A DNA stretch of 64,000 nt from Certhia americana (taxonomy: Eukaryota > Chordata > Aves > Passeriformes > Certhiidae). The notes beneath the pieces are model-generated. The model saw nothing but the letters and a program-made list of their open reading frames with translations. It searched no databases and was not told the DNA's origin. Of the stretch, positions 1-13,641 are shown one piece after another; the stretch's first letter is position 1; each line of letters starts with the position of its first letter. Where the stretch lies: NCBI GenBank assembly GCA_018697195.1, contig CM031860.1, positions 62,388,509 to 62,452,508 of the forward strand, written 5' to 3'. Made by a program: the position numbers and the translations under genes.

Positions 1-3000
1 GACAGAAGGAGCAATATTAAAGTACCTGACAAACATGGATATATACCTGCTTTTTTTCATCTTTCTAGATCCCTGGTTTTGTCTTCAGGCACCCAAACCT
101 GTTGACAATTCAGGCCCTTTGCAATTGCAAATAAAAAACAACAAAATAGACAATATCTCTGTGCGCTGTAACTACAAATATACAGGCACAGGCCTAAATT
201 GCATTCATCCTGAAGTTTAGGTTCACCCAGACTAACCAGAGCATAAATTCCTTGGCACAAACTCTCCTGTCCTGCTTATCTGGGTAACAGAACTTACAAT
301 ATCTCGCCCAAAAGAGGAAGACAAAAAAGATTAAGAAAATATTTAAAAGATAAAATAAAAATCAAGCAAAAAAAGCCCAAACCAAAGCAAACCAAACTTC
401 AAATTATCTTAAAAGTAGAAGTAAACATTGTCAATTTATAATTATATAATATGTCATGCAAAATGCAAGCAGTGCTGAAGACAAACTGCTTTGGTACGAG
501 TCATTCAAGAGCCACAGCCTTATGAATCAGAACCAGAACTCTTCTTGAAATCAAAAACACTTTGAGATTTTCCTGGCCATCCTTTTTCCAAAACAAATAA
601 CTGTGAAATTCCTACTAACACGAATTCAGATACTGCTGGATCTATGTCAGCAGTAGAACGTTGATTTTTGTATTTTCTTTTACAGAGGTTGGACCATATA
701 AAAATCACTTTAAAAAAACCCAGCACATTAAGTGTTGATTCTATCTTGCCAATATATCAACTCACAGAGCTCATCCAACCTGAGTGAGCATGTAAGAACA
801 AAGCCATGCCAAGCAGGAGCTGGCACAGTTTTCTGCCCTTCAGAACAAGGATTAGGAAAGGACCAAGTTTTTGAGCTCACCAAGTTTCTAATTTGCTTAG
901 AATAGCTCTGCTTGCTGGGCAGAACAACTGTGCCTGGCCCCTCAGAAATGTTTAAAACCACTTCCATCAACTGTCCCCATGGTTTGATTAGTGGTATTTA
1001 AAGGTCTTTTGAACTTTTACAAATTTAAAAAATCTGTATCTTATTTTCAAATTGAGATGAAAATAATACAAACCCACCAGTTTTATTGCACATTCCCAAT
1101 ACTCTGTGACCTTACACTGTGAAGACTAGAGACTGCTCTGTGTGCTGGGCTGGTAAATAACAGCTCTGGAAAACTTCAGTCTTAGGAAAGCACAAGTCTG
1201 ATCTTAAAAAAGAAAATATACTTGAATCTACATTCAGAGGGTGAGACATTTCCCACTACACCAAATACACCAAGTTTTGCACTGAAATGTCGAGAATTCT
1301 ATTTAAAAGTCATGGCAGAGAAGGAAGAGTGAAGTGCAGCTCAATAAATATTACTAGCCCCAGCAGGAGGAAAGTAGGACCAAACATCACTTTGCCCAAC
1401 ACCAGCTCCTGATCCCAGAATGGCTCAATTTCAGTCAGAGCTGCTGGTGATGCATATTAATAAGGAGATGAATGAGTTGGCTGATGTTAATGGGTTGGCT
1501 TGTTTGTCAGCATGAATGCCTCATAAGATTAAAAGATCTCATCCCCACTAAAGGCAGGAACTTTGTTATTATGAGTTACAGAAAGTGCATGAGATCCCTT
1601 TCATTTTAATGTAATACTCTGTTAATTCAAAATGAAGGATTCAGTTGATACACACACAGCTCAGCTTTTGATGTGCTGTCGAACATTATCTTCTGCTGTT
1701 GTTCATTTCTTCCTTTGTTGTGGAAAGAATAAATCCTGTATATCTGCCCAAGCCTGCTCATCTTTCTAGTCTTCTCTTTTTCTTTTTCTTTTGTTTTTGT
1801 TTATTTGTTTGTTTGTTTTTTAATTCTATCACATGTATTTATAGTGAATATTAAAAAAAAAATAAAAATCCTACTCCCTCCCCTCAAAGTTTTTGTTAGG
1901 TGTCATGACTGTTTCCTTCCTTGCATTAACATCAAACACTTTGTCTGTGAAGACAGTGGCTCATCAAAATCACTTGGAGTAATTTCAATTTCACACTGAT
2001 CACGCAGATTTGAAACCTCTCCAAGCAGAGATTTTCATCATAAGAGAAAATTTGGTCTCCTGTTGGGGTTGTTGATATTTCAGCTCTGTCTCTTGTTAGC
2101 TCCTGGAACAGATGTGTCATGGGAGCTTACCTACAAAATTGAATTGATTGCAACAATGATTCAGGATTAAACAAGATTATTGTATTTTCTTCCAAGTAGC
2201 AGTTGTGCTACATTTTTTATTTATTTTTTTCCCTCTCTTCACTTGCACTTTGAAACCTGGACATTTTGAACAGCATAAAATCAGTTCCTGGTCTTGTCCC
2301 ACCTCTCCACTGCTTCTTCTGCCCCTTTCCTGATGTTTTTCTGTTATTAATTCTCTTGCAGTTGCACCTGGAGTCTTCAATCATGACCACGGGTGTGGAT
2401 GACAGGCAGTGCACAGGTTGTGAACAGCGTCCTCACAGCTCTCCAATACAAAAACAAAGGCACAGAAAATGGAGCAGAGAGACAAAAAGACATTTCTGGA
2501 GACTTGTGAATGTGTCTCAGCTCTCCTGAATTTTCTGTCTATGTTTTTTGACTGTATTATTGTTCATATACCAATTTGAAAATGTCCTCTGCAGACTGTG
2601 AGATCACTGAAAAAGATGAAACCTGGTTTTTTGCACATTTGGAGCCACTACAGGAATAAAAATCATTAGCTATACATAGAGCACAATAACTAAGGTTACT
2701 GAATTTTGTGATAAAAATTCTACTCCTTTCAACTACTTCTGTAAAACTACCCCAAAGCCAATACAATATATTGATTCTGAAGCAATTCTTCACAGATTTT
2801 CTTCAACATGGGAGAATATTAAATGCTTTAGGTGCTATGTACATAAATGCAACATTTCTTCAGATTTTTCAGAATTACTTTTGGTTTGCCTAAAACACTT
2901 TGGACATGTGTTCAAAAAGGCACATGTTGCATATCCTGGTAATGAATCATCTGAAAAAGACTGTGATTAGGTCACCAGAAAGATGAATATTTTAAGAAAT

Positions 3001-3415
3001 CTCAATGATGCTATTTTTTTAAAAAGAAGGTGATCCTGGATACAATGCATGAATATTATTTTCTCTTCTGAATAATGGGTCTAGACCATAAGGTGCAACT
3101 TCCATGGCCTTTCCTAAGCAGAAGGCAAATCTTGATAACTTCCAGTGGTCCCTCCCAGGCTGTGTGACTCAGAGTCTTGGATTCTGAATTTATTCTTCAG
3201 CTCCTGCTCTTACTCAGAAAGAAAATTATCTCCATTTTTTCTAGCTCAGAACTTAATGCACTCTGCCAGGATGCAGAACAAATGCCTGATTTTTCCTGAG
3301 AGGATTCAAAACCTTGTCTTTCTCCAGGAGAATGCACTGCACCAGATTATCAATATTCGGGGGTGAAGAGTAGAAAGGATATTCTTGACCTCTTCCTTTT
3401 GTTTGTTTGCTTTTG

Positions 3416-3431
3416 TTTTTTTTTTTTTTTT
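3416..3431. repeat. T16 homopolymer
   Basis: Sixteen consecutive T bases, preceded by a GTTTGTTTGC-type T-rich stretch. Possibly a low-complexity tail. Confidence 0.95.
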
Positions 3432-3462
3432 AATTTCCTATAATGCAATTAAAGATTAGACT

Positions 3463-3463
3463 G

Positions 3464-3495
<32 letters not shown>

Positions 3496-3539
3496 GAGAG
3501 AGAGAAGGAGAGAGAGAGAAAGAGAGACAGGAGAGAGAG
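3463..3539. repeat. Polypurine (GA)n tract
   Basis: A 77-bp all-purine stretch apart from a single C, built of GAGAGA with occasional AAG and AGG interruptions. Mirror-repeat polypurine tracts of this kind can form triplex (H-DNA) structure. Confidence 0.97.
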
Positions 3540-5350
3540 TTTAAATCTCTAGCCTGGTTGGTTCATGACTTCATAAGGGAAAATTCTGATTTGTGTTTTC
3601 TGCTCCAGGGAATATTACTGTATTTTATACAGTACGAAGTTAAGAATAAAGAGAACAAGGAGAAATGTATTCTAAATTTAAATCTTCAGACTTTTCCTCA
3701 CACCTCTACTGTTTGTTTTGGTTTTTTTTTTTTTTTCTGAAATATGGCAAAATTCAGCCCCAAACATGCTATAAACCAGAACCTTATCCTTCCTGATATC
3801 CCTAATTTAGAATATCTATCTACTAATATAATGTTACAGCATATTTTTTTTAATAGTTGCTCTTCATCTCCTTCATATTACACAAAATAATTTTCTAGCA
3901 ACAATATCCTTAACCAGCAACCAATTTTCAAAAATCATCTCAGTGTTATCTGATTTCCCATTGAGAGACTGTTATGGTACTTAATAATGAGGTGAACAGG
4001 AATATATTTTTATATGTTCTTTTTACATATAACATGAAATATTGACATTTCTAATCTTTAAAGATTAAAAAAAAATAGATAAAATCAGGAAGAAGATTTA
4101 TCAACTTAGGCTGCAGACTGAGAGATATTTGTCCTATAAAAAACACCAGAAAACACACGGAGCCATACGTTGTTTCCAAGGGGTAACGTAAGCAGCTCTT
4201 TAAATGCTGGCAAAAAGCTCTCTTCTTTTTAATTTTCACACTCCTCTCATCTTTTAGAAAATATTGCACTAGGAAATGCTGGACTTACTTAAAAAAACAT
4301 TGCAGTAGTGCTAATCCTGGCCTCCTTAGCTGCGGAAAGGCTCGAAAAAGCAAAACTCTTCTCACAAGACGGAACATGCTTTACTCATCTATTTGCTCAT
4401 CAAGCTTAATTTATCCTTCAGTGGAAGAGTTGATACAAAGTTCATTTTCATCTCAAAACAACCCTGACAGGCAGGAAAAAAAATCACAATAAGTTTTGTT
4501 TTGTTTTGTTTTTTTTTTAATTCTCCTGCTTCTTATTTAAGATAAAACATTTTGATGCTTTTGTCATCGTATTTTAACTCTTTATTGTCATCAAATGTTA
4601 ATTCCTCACCTGCCTTTGCATTCCCTAATATTCTCTCTCCTAATTCATGCAAATTAGGATTCACATCTCCTAACTTTATGTACCTTCACACCAGAGCAAG
4701 ACACTTCAGGGTCCTTTTTTTTTTCCTGCCAAATGCAAAAAAAACTGTTTTAGAGCGTGATCTTCTTGCCCAAAGGTAGTTGTGTGCTTTAGGATGCAAC
4801 TAGCAGCACCCTACAGTCACTTGCTTCTTTTTTTTAACTAAATGAAGAGCCTTCAGTGACTCACTGTAATAATTTAAATATCTGCACTGAAGAGTCTGAC
4901 TGTTTGGTCAGGCAACCATCATCCCTGACATCACACTTGGACAATGCTCAGGTCATTCAACAAGAGTTTGGAGAAGATCTGAATCTATCAATAGCTTCTT
5001 TTTCCCAAAATACCAGAGGCTTTATTTTTGAGGAGGACAAAATCTCTGCAGAACCAATCCCAATGATGCCAGGAATTGTTCACCTCCCCCAGGAGCATGA
5101 GACAACAGCAGCCACCACCTTCCCACAGTGCACAGGAATAGCCAGAACTTTCCACAAGAGGACAAGTCAGCCCCCAAGCACAGCACAGGGAGGGTATTCT
5201 CTTCAGATCCTCTTGTTTTTCCCAGTGTTATTTATTACTCCTCATTTTACATCAGCTGAGTTGGAGGATGTAGTTCCCTCAAATTGCTTTACACAGACAT
5301 ATAATCTATTCCCACCTATTTCCACTTCTTTTCACGAAAACAAATCCTCA

Positions 5351-5456
5351 GGTGGCACCTGGGGACGTGGTTTTGTGGTGGACTTGGCAATGCCAGGTTA
5401 ATGGTTGGACTTAATTACTTTAGAGGGCTTTTCCAGCTTAAATGAGTCTATGATTG
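5351..5456 (+). mobile_element. CR1 LINE 3'-end fragment
   Basis: Diverged CR1 tail in plus orientation: GGTGGCACCTGGGGACGTGG, then GGTTGGACTTAATTACTTTAG, AGGGCTTTTCCAGC and a remnant ATGAGTCTATGATTG terminus. It supplies the end of a 181-codon spurious open frame. Confidence 0.85.
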
Positions 5457-7554
5457 AACGTGACTTGTGTTTAAAATCCTGGCTGTAAGAATATGGGGAT
5501 TTATTTCAATTTTTTATTCCCTGTGTACTCCTTGTATTCAACAAAAAGCTGAGCAAAACAGTCTGTTGTCCTCAAGGCTTAGTCCTGTTCCATTGCTACT
5601 GACAAGTGTAAGATTTTCATTATTATGCAGAACACAAACAAAACAGAAGAGTTCTTTCTGTGGTCAAAAGTAGCAGCTACAAATGTTGCAGGGGAATGCA
5701 AAGTGCAACTCTTTAATGAAAACTTAGAGCTGTAATAGCAGGTCACAAAACTTCTTCCAGCATAACTAGAATTTTGTTGTCACACAAAATTGCCCAAATA
5801 ATTATGACACCATCAAGATAAGTGGTGTTGTCAGAGTAGGACTGAAAATTCAGTGGTTTTTTCCACTCATGTCAGTCATTGATTTTTTTCCCTCTCTTAT
5901 CAGCTTCTCTCTAGTGAACGATTTATTAGATAAACAAGACTCCTCTTCTTTAATTTCTTTTTTTCTTTTAATTGCCTGTGATTATTACAGAAGCTCTTAT
6001 TTTCAGTCATTGTTTGAGCAGTCTCTCAGCTAAACACTGTGGTTAACCCTCTTTATATTACAGTGATTTTACACATGTAAGAAATGTCAATAAAACTCAA
6101 ACAGGTAGCTATAAGCTGTTTTATCACATGATGTATCCACACATTGTAAAAGGTGTTTTTTCCCTGCAAGGGCTGGGAATTGGTAAGTTGCTGACATTTA
6201 AAGAGAAGGTTGTGTGGTCTAGGAGGGATGTGCTTTCAAATTGGAAATGTTGGTAACTGAGACCTCTGAAGAGATGCAAGGAGTTTATGTGCTCACAGAT
6301 TGTCAGTTTCCATTAGAAAAAGATTTTATTATATCTAGAAGTATCTAAATTCAGCAGATAACCCCATCAAGATCTCATCTAAAAGACTTATTTTATCTTT
6401 TAGCCAGCAAAGGTATTATTAGAATTTTTCAACCCAAAGTCAAGTCATATTTTAGGTGATTTAAATATCTTTATACACGCAATTCCTAGAAATTAAATAT
6501 CAAATAGTTTGTATGGTCAAATGATTTGCAAAAGTCAGAGGCAGGAGTTGTGAGATGTAGAAGATCTTTTGGAAGAGTGTGAAAGGCTAAGGGGCCCCAA
6601 GAGTCTTTGGGTCTCTTGGAGCGAAGGGCGACATTGCTGGGAGGGAGAGATTTGACCACTGCATCCTGTTTTTCACATCACCCGCCCACGTGTGTCACTG
6701 CAGCAGTGCTGGATCGGGGGGTTTACACTGTTCATCCTCACAAAAACTCCACCTGCATGAACTGCACCTCAGGGAGCTCCTCCAGCCCCTCTGCAGTCCC
6801 TGACACCAGTGATGATTTATGACCCAAAGCCTTGACCAAGTCCTCACAAATTCTCCTCAAGATCCTGGTCACAAACACCCCCAGTTTAAACTGTTACAGC
6901 CCAAGGAATATAAAAATAACCAAAAAATCAGCAACAATAACAACACCAGCAAAAACAATAACAATATACACAGGGTTTATTTCACCTGAGGACACACTGA
7001 TGTCTCCAAAACACCCTCCTTCAGTGTCTCTGGACTGTGACATTTTTCTCCCTTGATCACAAATAAATTAAGAATCAGCAGTGTGCACAGGATATTAAAA
7101 GCAGCTCTGCTGAGAAGGGATTCCTGTGTGAAATTTCCCTGCCAACACACAATTGCAAGCCGAACACTGATACCACTGGTAGACAGCAGTTCCATGGCCT
7201 GGCTAGATAAGATTAAATGGAAACCAGTGACTTGAAGATATTGGGACTTGGAATCACTGTTTAACTGGCAGAGACCCTCAGCAGTCTGAAGATTCAACTG
7301 GAGGACTGATATTGATTCCTTAAAATGAATACCAGTAATAAAAAAATAATATATAAAAAAAAAAGTGTACAAGCAACGAGACAGGATAGGAAGCGGGGGT
7401 GGAGCAGATGGGGGATATGGTGGAGAGAGGCCATCTTGAGCAAGAACAGGCAGTTCTGAGAAAGGGGAATGCTAAATTATACATCTTCAGCTAGTCTGTG
7501 ATGTCTGATAGATGTTTCCTGGGAGTTATGCAACTCAGTAATTGCTGTTATTTT
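5457..7554. other. Intergenic sequence, no gene seen
   Basis: Between a CR1 fragment and the poly(A) end of the unrecognised exon. It contains an A/C-rich stretch near 6905-6965. Nothing else is assignable. Confidence 0.65.
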
Positions 7555-7623
7555 TTTGGTACCACGCTGATTTTTATTAAACCATTCAGAAAATGCTAAT
7601 TTCAGAGTCGCTTGTCCAATTAG
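7555..7623 (-). other. Short 3' UTR of the unrecognised terminal exon
   Basis: About 65-70 nt of non-coding sequence after the TAA stop, with AATAAA at 7573-7578 on the minus strand. Cleavage is expected some 15-25 nt beyond, near 7555. Confidence 0.5.
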
Positions 7624-7862
7624 TTACAACATTTCACGGGTATCTCTGCTAGTGAGCAGATCCTTCAGCCTTTGCTCTTCCTGAGCAATGCCTTTACCCC
7701 TAAAATAAAGACTTCTGCTTCCCAGGACAAACCTGCTAGGATCTGCCTTTGACATTTCACCATACACCATTTGTTTAGTCTCGTGGTCAGTTTCAAAAAA
7801 ACCCGGCTCTTGTACATGATACTCTTCATAGAAAATAGGCAAATTATCTGCCAACCTAAATT
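7624..7862 (-). CDS. Unrecognised terminal coding exon
   Basis: I do not recognise the protein. On the minus strand a good acceptor (tgtttgtttcatctgttag) opens a 239-nt coding segment. Two bases complete a codon split in phase 1, then 78 residues follow, from FRLADNLPIFYEEYHV to LLTSRDTREML, and a TAA stop. The sequence is charged and soluble-looking, with no signal peptide or membrane segment. It contains aromatic FYEEYH and SLYFRGKG patches and a likely helical end (AQEEQRLKDLLTSRD). AATAAA follows 45 nt after the stop, giving the compact 3' end of a real gene. The composition and sustained open frame are unlike surrounding non-coding sequence. Alternatives are a decayed gene remnant or a 5'-truncated retrocopy; a short A7 stretch lies after the AATAAA. 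It is transcribed in the same direction as CTNNA2, about 17 kb downstream of it. Confidence 0.6.
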
Positions 7863-8737
7863 CTAACAGATGAAACAAACATCTTTGTTTATAACACTTA
7901 AAAAATAATATGTTTTCCGGGAAAGGGAAATAAGAAATTAGTACTTTTCTACTTTAACTAATTTAGACGTGGCTTTTACCAATATGCAGTGTTCTTTCTG
8001 AAAGCTGAAAAAACCCCTTGCTAATTCTAACTGCAAAAAACCCAATCCCAAACACTTCTTTTGTCAGATTCTTGAAAGCAAAAGTTGTTTTTTTTTTTAA
8101 AAAAAGGAACTGTTCAATAGAACATTTTCAAACAGCACTATTAAGTCTGATAGCAGCATGCAATTCAATCTTCTTTTGCAGGTAGATATTGCACACAAGA
8201 ATGATGACTTAATTGGCACAAAGAGAATGTCTAATCTATTTTAAGTTTTAATAATTCCTAGTTTATGGAATTGAGCAGTGAACATTAATTTCTTTATTCT
8301 ACATTTATGATGCATGATACTGTAGAAATGACATTTTATGATATTTCAATTTCTGCTGTCTGTACTGTTTGTAATGTATCTGACCTCAATTTATGTATCT
8401 GTAAAACAAAGGGAATGGCTCTGCTTATTTTCTCCTTTTTTTAAAAAGTAATATCCCACTGATGAGATATGTTGTATAGGAATCACTGTTCTTACCCTTA
8501 GAGAATTTTCTGTACATTTGCATTTTAATTACGAAAATATCATAACTATTATTTGCAATTATTCCAGGACAAGTTTATTTTCATAAGCACGTTGAATATA
8601 CGAAATGTCAGGGATTTGAAGTACATCTTCCTTCACAAAAATCCCTCAACACAAGTTCAAGTAGTCGATCACAGAATAGTTTATGCCTCCATTACTACCG
8701 GACTCAACTTTGTTCCTTTTCACATGACAAGAATGTG

Positions 8738-8830
8738 GAAGTTGTCCCTGCCCAGGGCAAGGGGTGGGAACTGGATGATCTTAAAGTCCCTTCCAACCCA
8801 AACCATTCCATGATTCTGTGATGATTTTGT
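8738..8830 (+). mobile_element. CR1 LINE 3'-end fragment
   Basis: Plus-orientation CR1 tail with GGATGATCTTAAAGTCCC, TTCCAACCCAAACCATTCC and terminal ATGATTCTGTGATG units. It lies about 0.9 kb upstream of the unrecognised terminal exon. Confidence 0.9.
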
Positions 8831-11800
8831 GAAGAATTACCTGAGACAAACTTGCATTTCTTAGGGACACAAAGCCAGGTGCCCAGCTTCACACAGAAGT
8901 TGTTAATACATCAACTTTGTGTCTGCATTGATGTTTTGCTCTGGGATTTCATGGAAGCCTGTACACTAAAATAGACAAAAGGCTTGAAATTTGATCAGTG
9001 TCTTCTTCCAGTGATCAAAAAGTTGAGAATGTGTTTTCTTGAGTAAAATGCTTTGTTCAATGTTTTTTCCTCTTTCTTTCCAGTTGAAAGAAGAATTCTG
9101 AATAATGTTCAAACCATTTTAGTAAGAAAAAGTAATTTATTTTCCCAGGGTAACACAACGTTCTATAGCAAGCTTTCAACCATAACATTCCATGGAAAAA
9201 GTGGTCCAATTTTACAGTAATCTGATTTCTTGGGGTTCAGGACAGACAGAAAGTTAATTGCTTGAATTTCACACCTCATCCACAGAGCTGGAAGGACAAT
9301 GCTCACTTAATCAGCTGCCATTTGATACTCATCTTTCAGTTTACTGCCCTGTCCTGTATTTACTCTGCCCTAGTCTACTCCAGCTTCAAAAACATAATTA
9401 TTAATTTCTTCCTGAGACTTCTAATGCGGTCATCACTTCAGAAACTTCTTAACTATGAATTAAATTACGCTTATTGGGAAGCAACATGTGTCCATTCTAC
9501 CAAGGGGCAGCTGAAACACAAACAGACTAAAATCAAGTAAATAAAAACAATAAGGATTTTCCAGCCTGAAACACCTGGAATATTTTTTCAGGGTACTTAT
9601 CCCCATATCCCGGATTGGTTTTTTTAAAGCACAAGCTCAGTGACTCTGGCTGCTACTGCAGGAGCTCAGACTCTTGCCAGTACCCTCTGGGATGTGAAGG
9701 TGAGAGAACTGGAAGTGAGGGATGGTCAGTTAATGACCATTTGTGCAAAGTTTGGTTTAAGTGACTTGCCAGGCATCACGTAATTGAGGGCAGAGGTTGA
9801 AATCTCATTTATTCCCTTCCTCACCATGAGGATGTGCGCCCTTCCTTCTGCCCCTGGGCTTGCTCAGCCCAGCTGTTGACAAAAAGAGAGGATGAAGTCT
9901 GACAGACAACCTCCTCTGAATGCAGCCATGATATACTCCCAGAATTCCATCATACTTGTGGACTAAGACAAAATATTGCAGAAAATAATTTTTGTGCTTA
10001 AGTAATTAAAATTTTTCCTATAGTTTATACCAACCTAAGAACAGAAATTTGGCTGTGCAGGGAGCAGAGAGTCAGATACCTTACCTATGAGTTTTGCCTA
10101 ATTTTGCCATGTTAAAGGTCTGCTGTCAGTAATGTTCTGTCTGCTTTCATCCCTGTGATTTCCTCCTTGGCAGTCACTCATCATACTCCATTTCCTTCAG
10201 AATTATGGTTCAGCTGACAGGCTCTGGTATCCTTCCATTGTTCTATTTACTTTCTTTGAACAATATTTAATTTGAGGAGTTGGCAGAGTGTGGCCATCTA
10301 TGAGCAAATCATCCTAAACTGCCTTCACCACCAACAGTGAGAAAGAGGCATTTCCCAGGGCTCAGTTAATCTCACATATTTCATGATTATGTATGGGGAC
10401 ATAATGAACTGGAGCTCAGCTGCACCCAGCAGTGTCATCTTTGACTGCAAGATTTACGTGTCCCCATTAGCCCAGATGAATGTGGGTGATTTCCAATCCT
10501 GGAAAAAATAAATCTGAAAACACAGCAATCCCATGTGCCCTGCATCCACATCCTTCAAATGGAGAGGGTGTTGGTATTTGGATAAATCAATATTTAGATA
10601 AACCAAGTAACTACAGGCACATCAGACTGATGCTGGTTCTGAGGAAAATAATGGTTGAAACAAGATACAGCAGATAAAGACCTAAACCAAGATGCTATAA
10701 ATCACATTCTCTTTTGAAAGTCATCCTATAAAGACCTCCTTTCACAGAATTGCATATTGTTAAAGTGTATGGTGTCACTTTTGCATACTGAGATTGCTAC
10801 AAAGCATTTTTATGCCATCACACACTAGTTGGGCTAAAAATTTAAAAAAACAGAACAAAATGTGCCTAGCTGGAAGTATATTTTGCTAATTTTTTACCTC
10901 ATAGAAAAAAGTTCTCTTTTCTTTCTTTTTTTCCCAAATAAAGCTTTGTTTGATTTAAAGTTTGACAACAGGAAGATCAATTGCTCACTGCAATCCTTCA
11001 AAGCCTCAGTTTAGATTTTTGTTATTGTAAGTAGAAATTAATTTGTCATTTTGGGAAACACTAGTTATTGGACTCTCCCCCCTAAATTATGCGCTAAGAA
11101 AATATTTATGAAAAAATGTAGCAAATATTTTTACTCTTGAAGCAAATACTGACTACTTTGTAACCAAGTCTGCTTGAAAATGTTGCAATTGAAAGCAGGT
11201 AACATTTTAAAAACATTTAGGAACTGACAGGAGAGAGGAAGGATTTTACTTAAGGCCACAGCATCAAAATAAAGAGTTTTGCTCTCAGTTATAGAATATA
11301 TAGTAGGAAGCACAGAAATCTTTCCAGCCTTGGATATAATCTATAAACTGAACCCTTCACCTCTAGCTTTTAAAATGTTATGGTAAATTTATTCTTCATT
11401 TCTAAGACAGAGGGATTCACATGGTTCATCATTTGAATAGTATCTTGTCCTTCTTCAGAAAATTATTATCCAGGCTCTGTCCAACAGGGGCCAGAGACTG
11501 TCAGACAGAGACCAGAACTGCCAGTGGCTGTTTTGGGCATGGAGCATCACAAGACATCTCATCTGTGCTGGGAACACAGAGAATGGCAAGAGCCACCTCA
11601 GTTTGCTCTGAGGTGTTTTAAAACAGAGAAACCTGATGGTTACCAGGCTTCATTTTCTCTACCTTTCTGCATTTCCTCCCTGTTTGACATTTAACAGTGT
11701 TGATGCCAAGGTGCTCTGTGTTTCAGGAGTTATTCTTAAATATTCCAACTTTAACACAGATAGGAGCTCATTGGTAACACAGATCTCTGAGTTCCTTCTT

Positions 11801-12215
11801 ATTTTTATGCTCAGAGCCATTAGCTCTTTGCCTAGTACTTGTGGCATACTTATGAGAGTAAGTTTAAATGCCTGCAGCAAGGCCTCAGAGTAGAATCAGA
11901 AGTCTTGGTGGAGTCAGTGCAATATTAAAAAGAAACACACGAGAACAGCTGTAGCCAATATTAAACAGTCAGCCATTAATTATTGATGAAATATGCTCCT
12001 TGTGCTAGCATAAGAGCGCTTTTTAGTATCTTATTATTTTGAATTTTTAGTAAGGCTTCGTCAAATAAATGTGGCTTCCTGCAGTTTGAATACCTTAGAA
12101 GCTTTAGGTTGTTTAATATTTGGGTATTTTTTCAGCTTATCCATACTTACTGACTCAAATAATCTGCTGCTAAAATCAAAGCTGTGAGTACAGGATCATA
12201 CTGACAGAATAAATA
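8831..12215. other. Non-coding sequence, possibly intronic to the unrecognised gene
   Basis: AT-rich with no confident exon. A strong minus-strand donor-like site (CATAG|gtaagg) at 10079-10087 follows a short open frame MAKLGKTH, but its phase does not fit the acceptor at 7863. Confidence 0.55.
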
Positions 12216-12565
12216 AATCATAGAAGGGTTTGGGTTGGAAGGGACCTTAAAGTTCACTTTGTTTCACCTCTGCCATGGGCTGGGACACCTTCCACTAGCC
12301 CAGGTTGCTCCAAGCCCCAGTGTTCAACCTGGCCTTGGGCAGTTCCAAGGATGGGGCAGCCACAGCTTCTCTGGGTGATCTGGGTCTCACCATCCTCAAG
12401 TCAAAAGTTTCCCCATGATATCAAGTCTAAATATACCCTGCTTCAGCCTAAAGCCATTCCCTCTTTCCCTGTCACTCCAGACCCATGCCCAGAGTCACTC
12501 TCCAGCTCTCTCAGAGCCCCTTTAGGCACTGGAAGCTCTTCCCAGAGCCTTCTCTTCCCCATATT
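12216..12565 (-). mobile_element. CR1 LINE 3' fragment, about 350 bp
   Basis: Minus-orientation copy. It begins on the plus strand with ATCATAGAAGGGTTTGGGTT and continues through CCATGGGCTGGGACACCTTCC and CAGGTTGCTCCAAGCCCC into degraded ORF2 C-terminal sequence. It is 5' truncated, as is usual for CR1. Confidence 0.92.
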
Positions 12566-12614
12566 TGCTTAAAAAGAGTTTCACAAATTGGTATGTACAA
12601 GCCTCCAAGTTGTT

Positions 12615-12686
12615 AAAAAAAACCAAAAAAACAAAAAAACACACAAAAAAACCCCCAAAAAAACCACACAAAAAACCCCACAAAAC
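12615..12686. repeat. A/C-rich low-complexity tract
   Basis: Runs of A interrupted by C pairs and short CACA blocks (for example CCAAAAAAACAAAAAAACAC), about 70 bp, roughly 50 bp beyond the 5' end of the CR1 copy. Confidence 0.9.
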
Positions 12687-13641
12687 TGTGGATTAATCTG
12701 GGCCAGATGCTGCATTACTCCAGTTAAATACCAGTGATTTCCCCTTTCCTCTGGAGAGGAGCACAACAGGCCTGAGTCACTTCTCAAGCATTTGGAGAAT
12801 CCAAAAGGCACAAGGCTCGTTAAAGACACTCATTGAATACATTGCCAGTGAAAAAGGCAGAGCAAGTAACATGCTCTGCGTGCCAGGGATCTCTGCCATG
12901 GTGCCAAACAGTCCTTCAGCTACTCCCACCCAACAGCTTCCCACCCCCTTATTCCAGTGCTTCCTTGGCATAATCTGTGTTAGTCACCAGGGTACTGCAA
13001 CTTGTACCACAGCCAGGCATTCCAGGGGCCAAGCATTCCCAGAGCTGCCTGTCAATGGGGCTAAAGGAAAATGGGGGCTAGCATTTTAAAATTTATATAT
13101 ATAAAAAAATAAACCTATTAAAACGACAATGGGATTGCAAAAAGGTAATCAGCTGCTATTGATTGATTTTAGATTGGTTGAAGTAAAGAACGAAAGATTC
13201 CCTTCTTTTAAACAAAGCAAAACAAAAAGACACTGTGGAAAACATGTCCTTACTAGCAGAAATTTCAATTGGGGTCAAATCACTACTGTTGGAGAAAATA
13301 CATGTGTAGGAACAAAATCTTTATTCAATATCACTGCATTGTAAGCTAAGATAACATACGACTGAAGGGTCATTTTGGTAAAATAATTACAATTAATTTA
13401 TGATAAAGAGAGAACATTTTGAATTGTCTCCTGTTTATTTGTGTACATAAGGGATATAAAGTCACTTTAATATTACTACACAGGACAAGGATCCACAGTT
13501 ATGAAGTATTTGTATTTCAAAGCGATACACAGTTTCTTACCAAAACCTCAGACAAAGATAATTAGAATAAAAGATGTTAGTGACAATTTCAAAAAAAGAT
13601 TAATATAAACTCCTGATAAAATTCTTCACAAGGGGCCTCAC

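Larger units (their letters stand above)
1..5350. other. Intergenic sequence, no gene seen
   Basis: AT-rich non-coding DNA. Apart from the polypurine tract and T runs (3416-3431, 3720-3736, 4500-4519) I see no exon, transposon or RNA gene. Open frames of 60-90 codons lack splice context and recognisable sequence. Confidence 0.7.

Noticed and set aside
4856..5401. 181-codon plus-strand open frame
   Set aside because: No recognisable domain or family; its last 17 codons read through a CR1 3' end, and no splice or promoter context supports it.
8700..8895. Minus-strand 62-codon frame ending with a possible donor near 8839
   Set aside because: Mostly the antisense of a CR1 3' end; the remaining codons are too few to support an exon.
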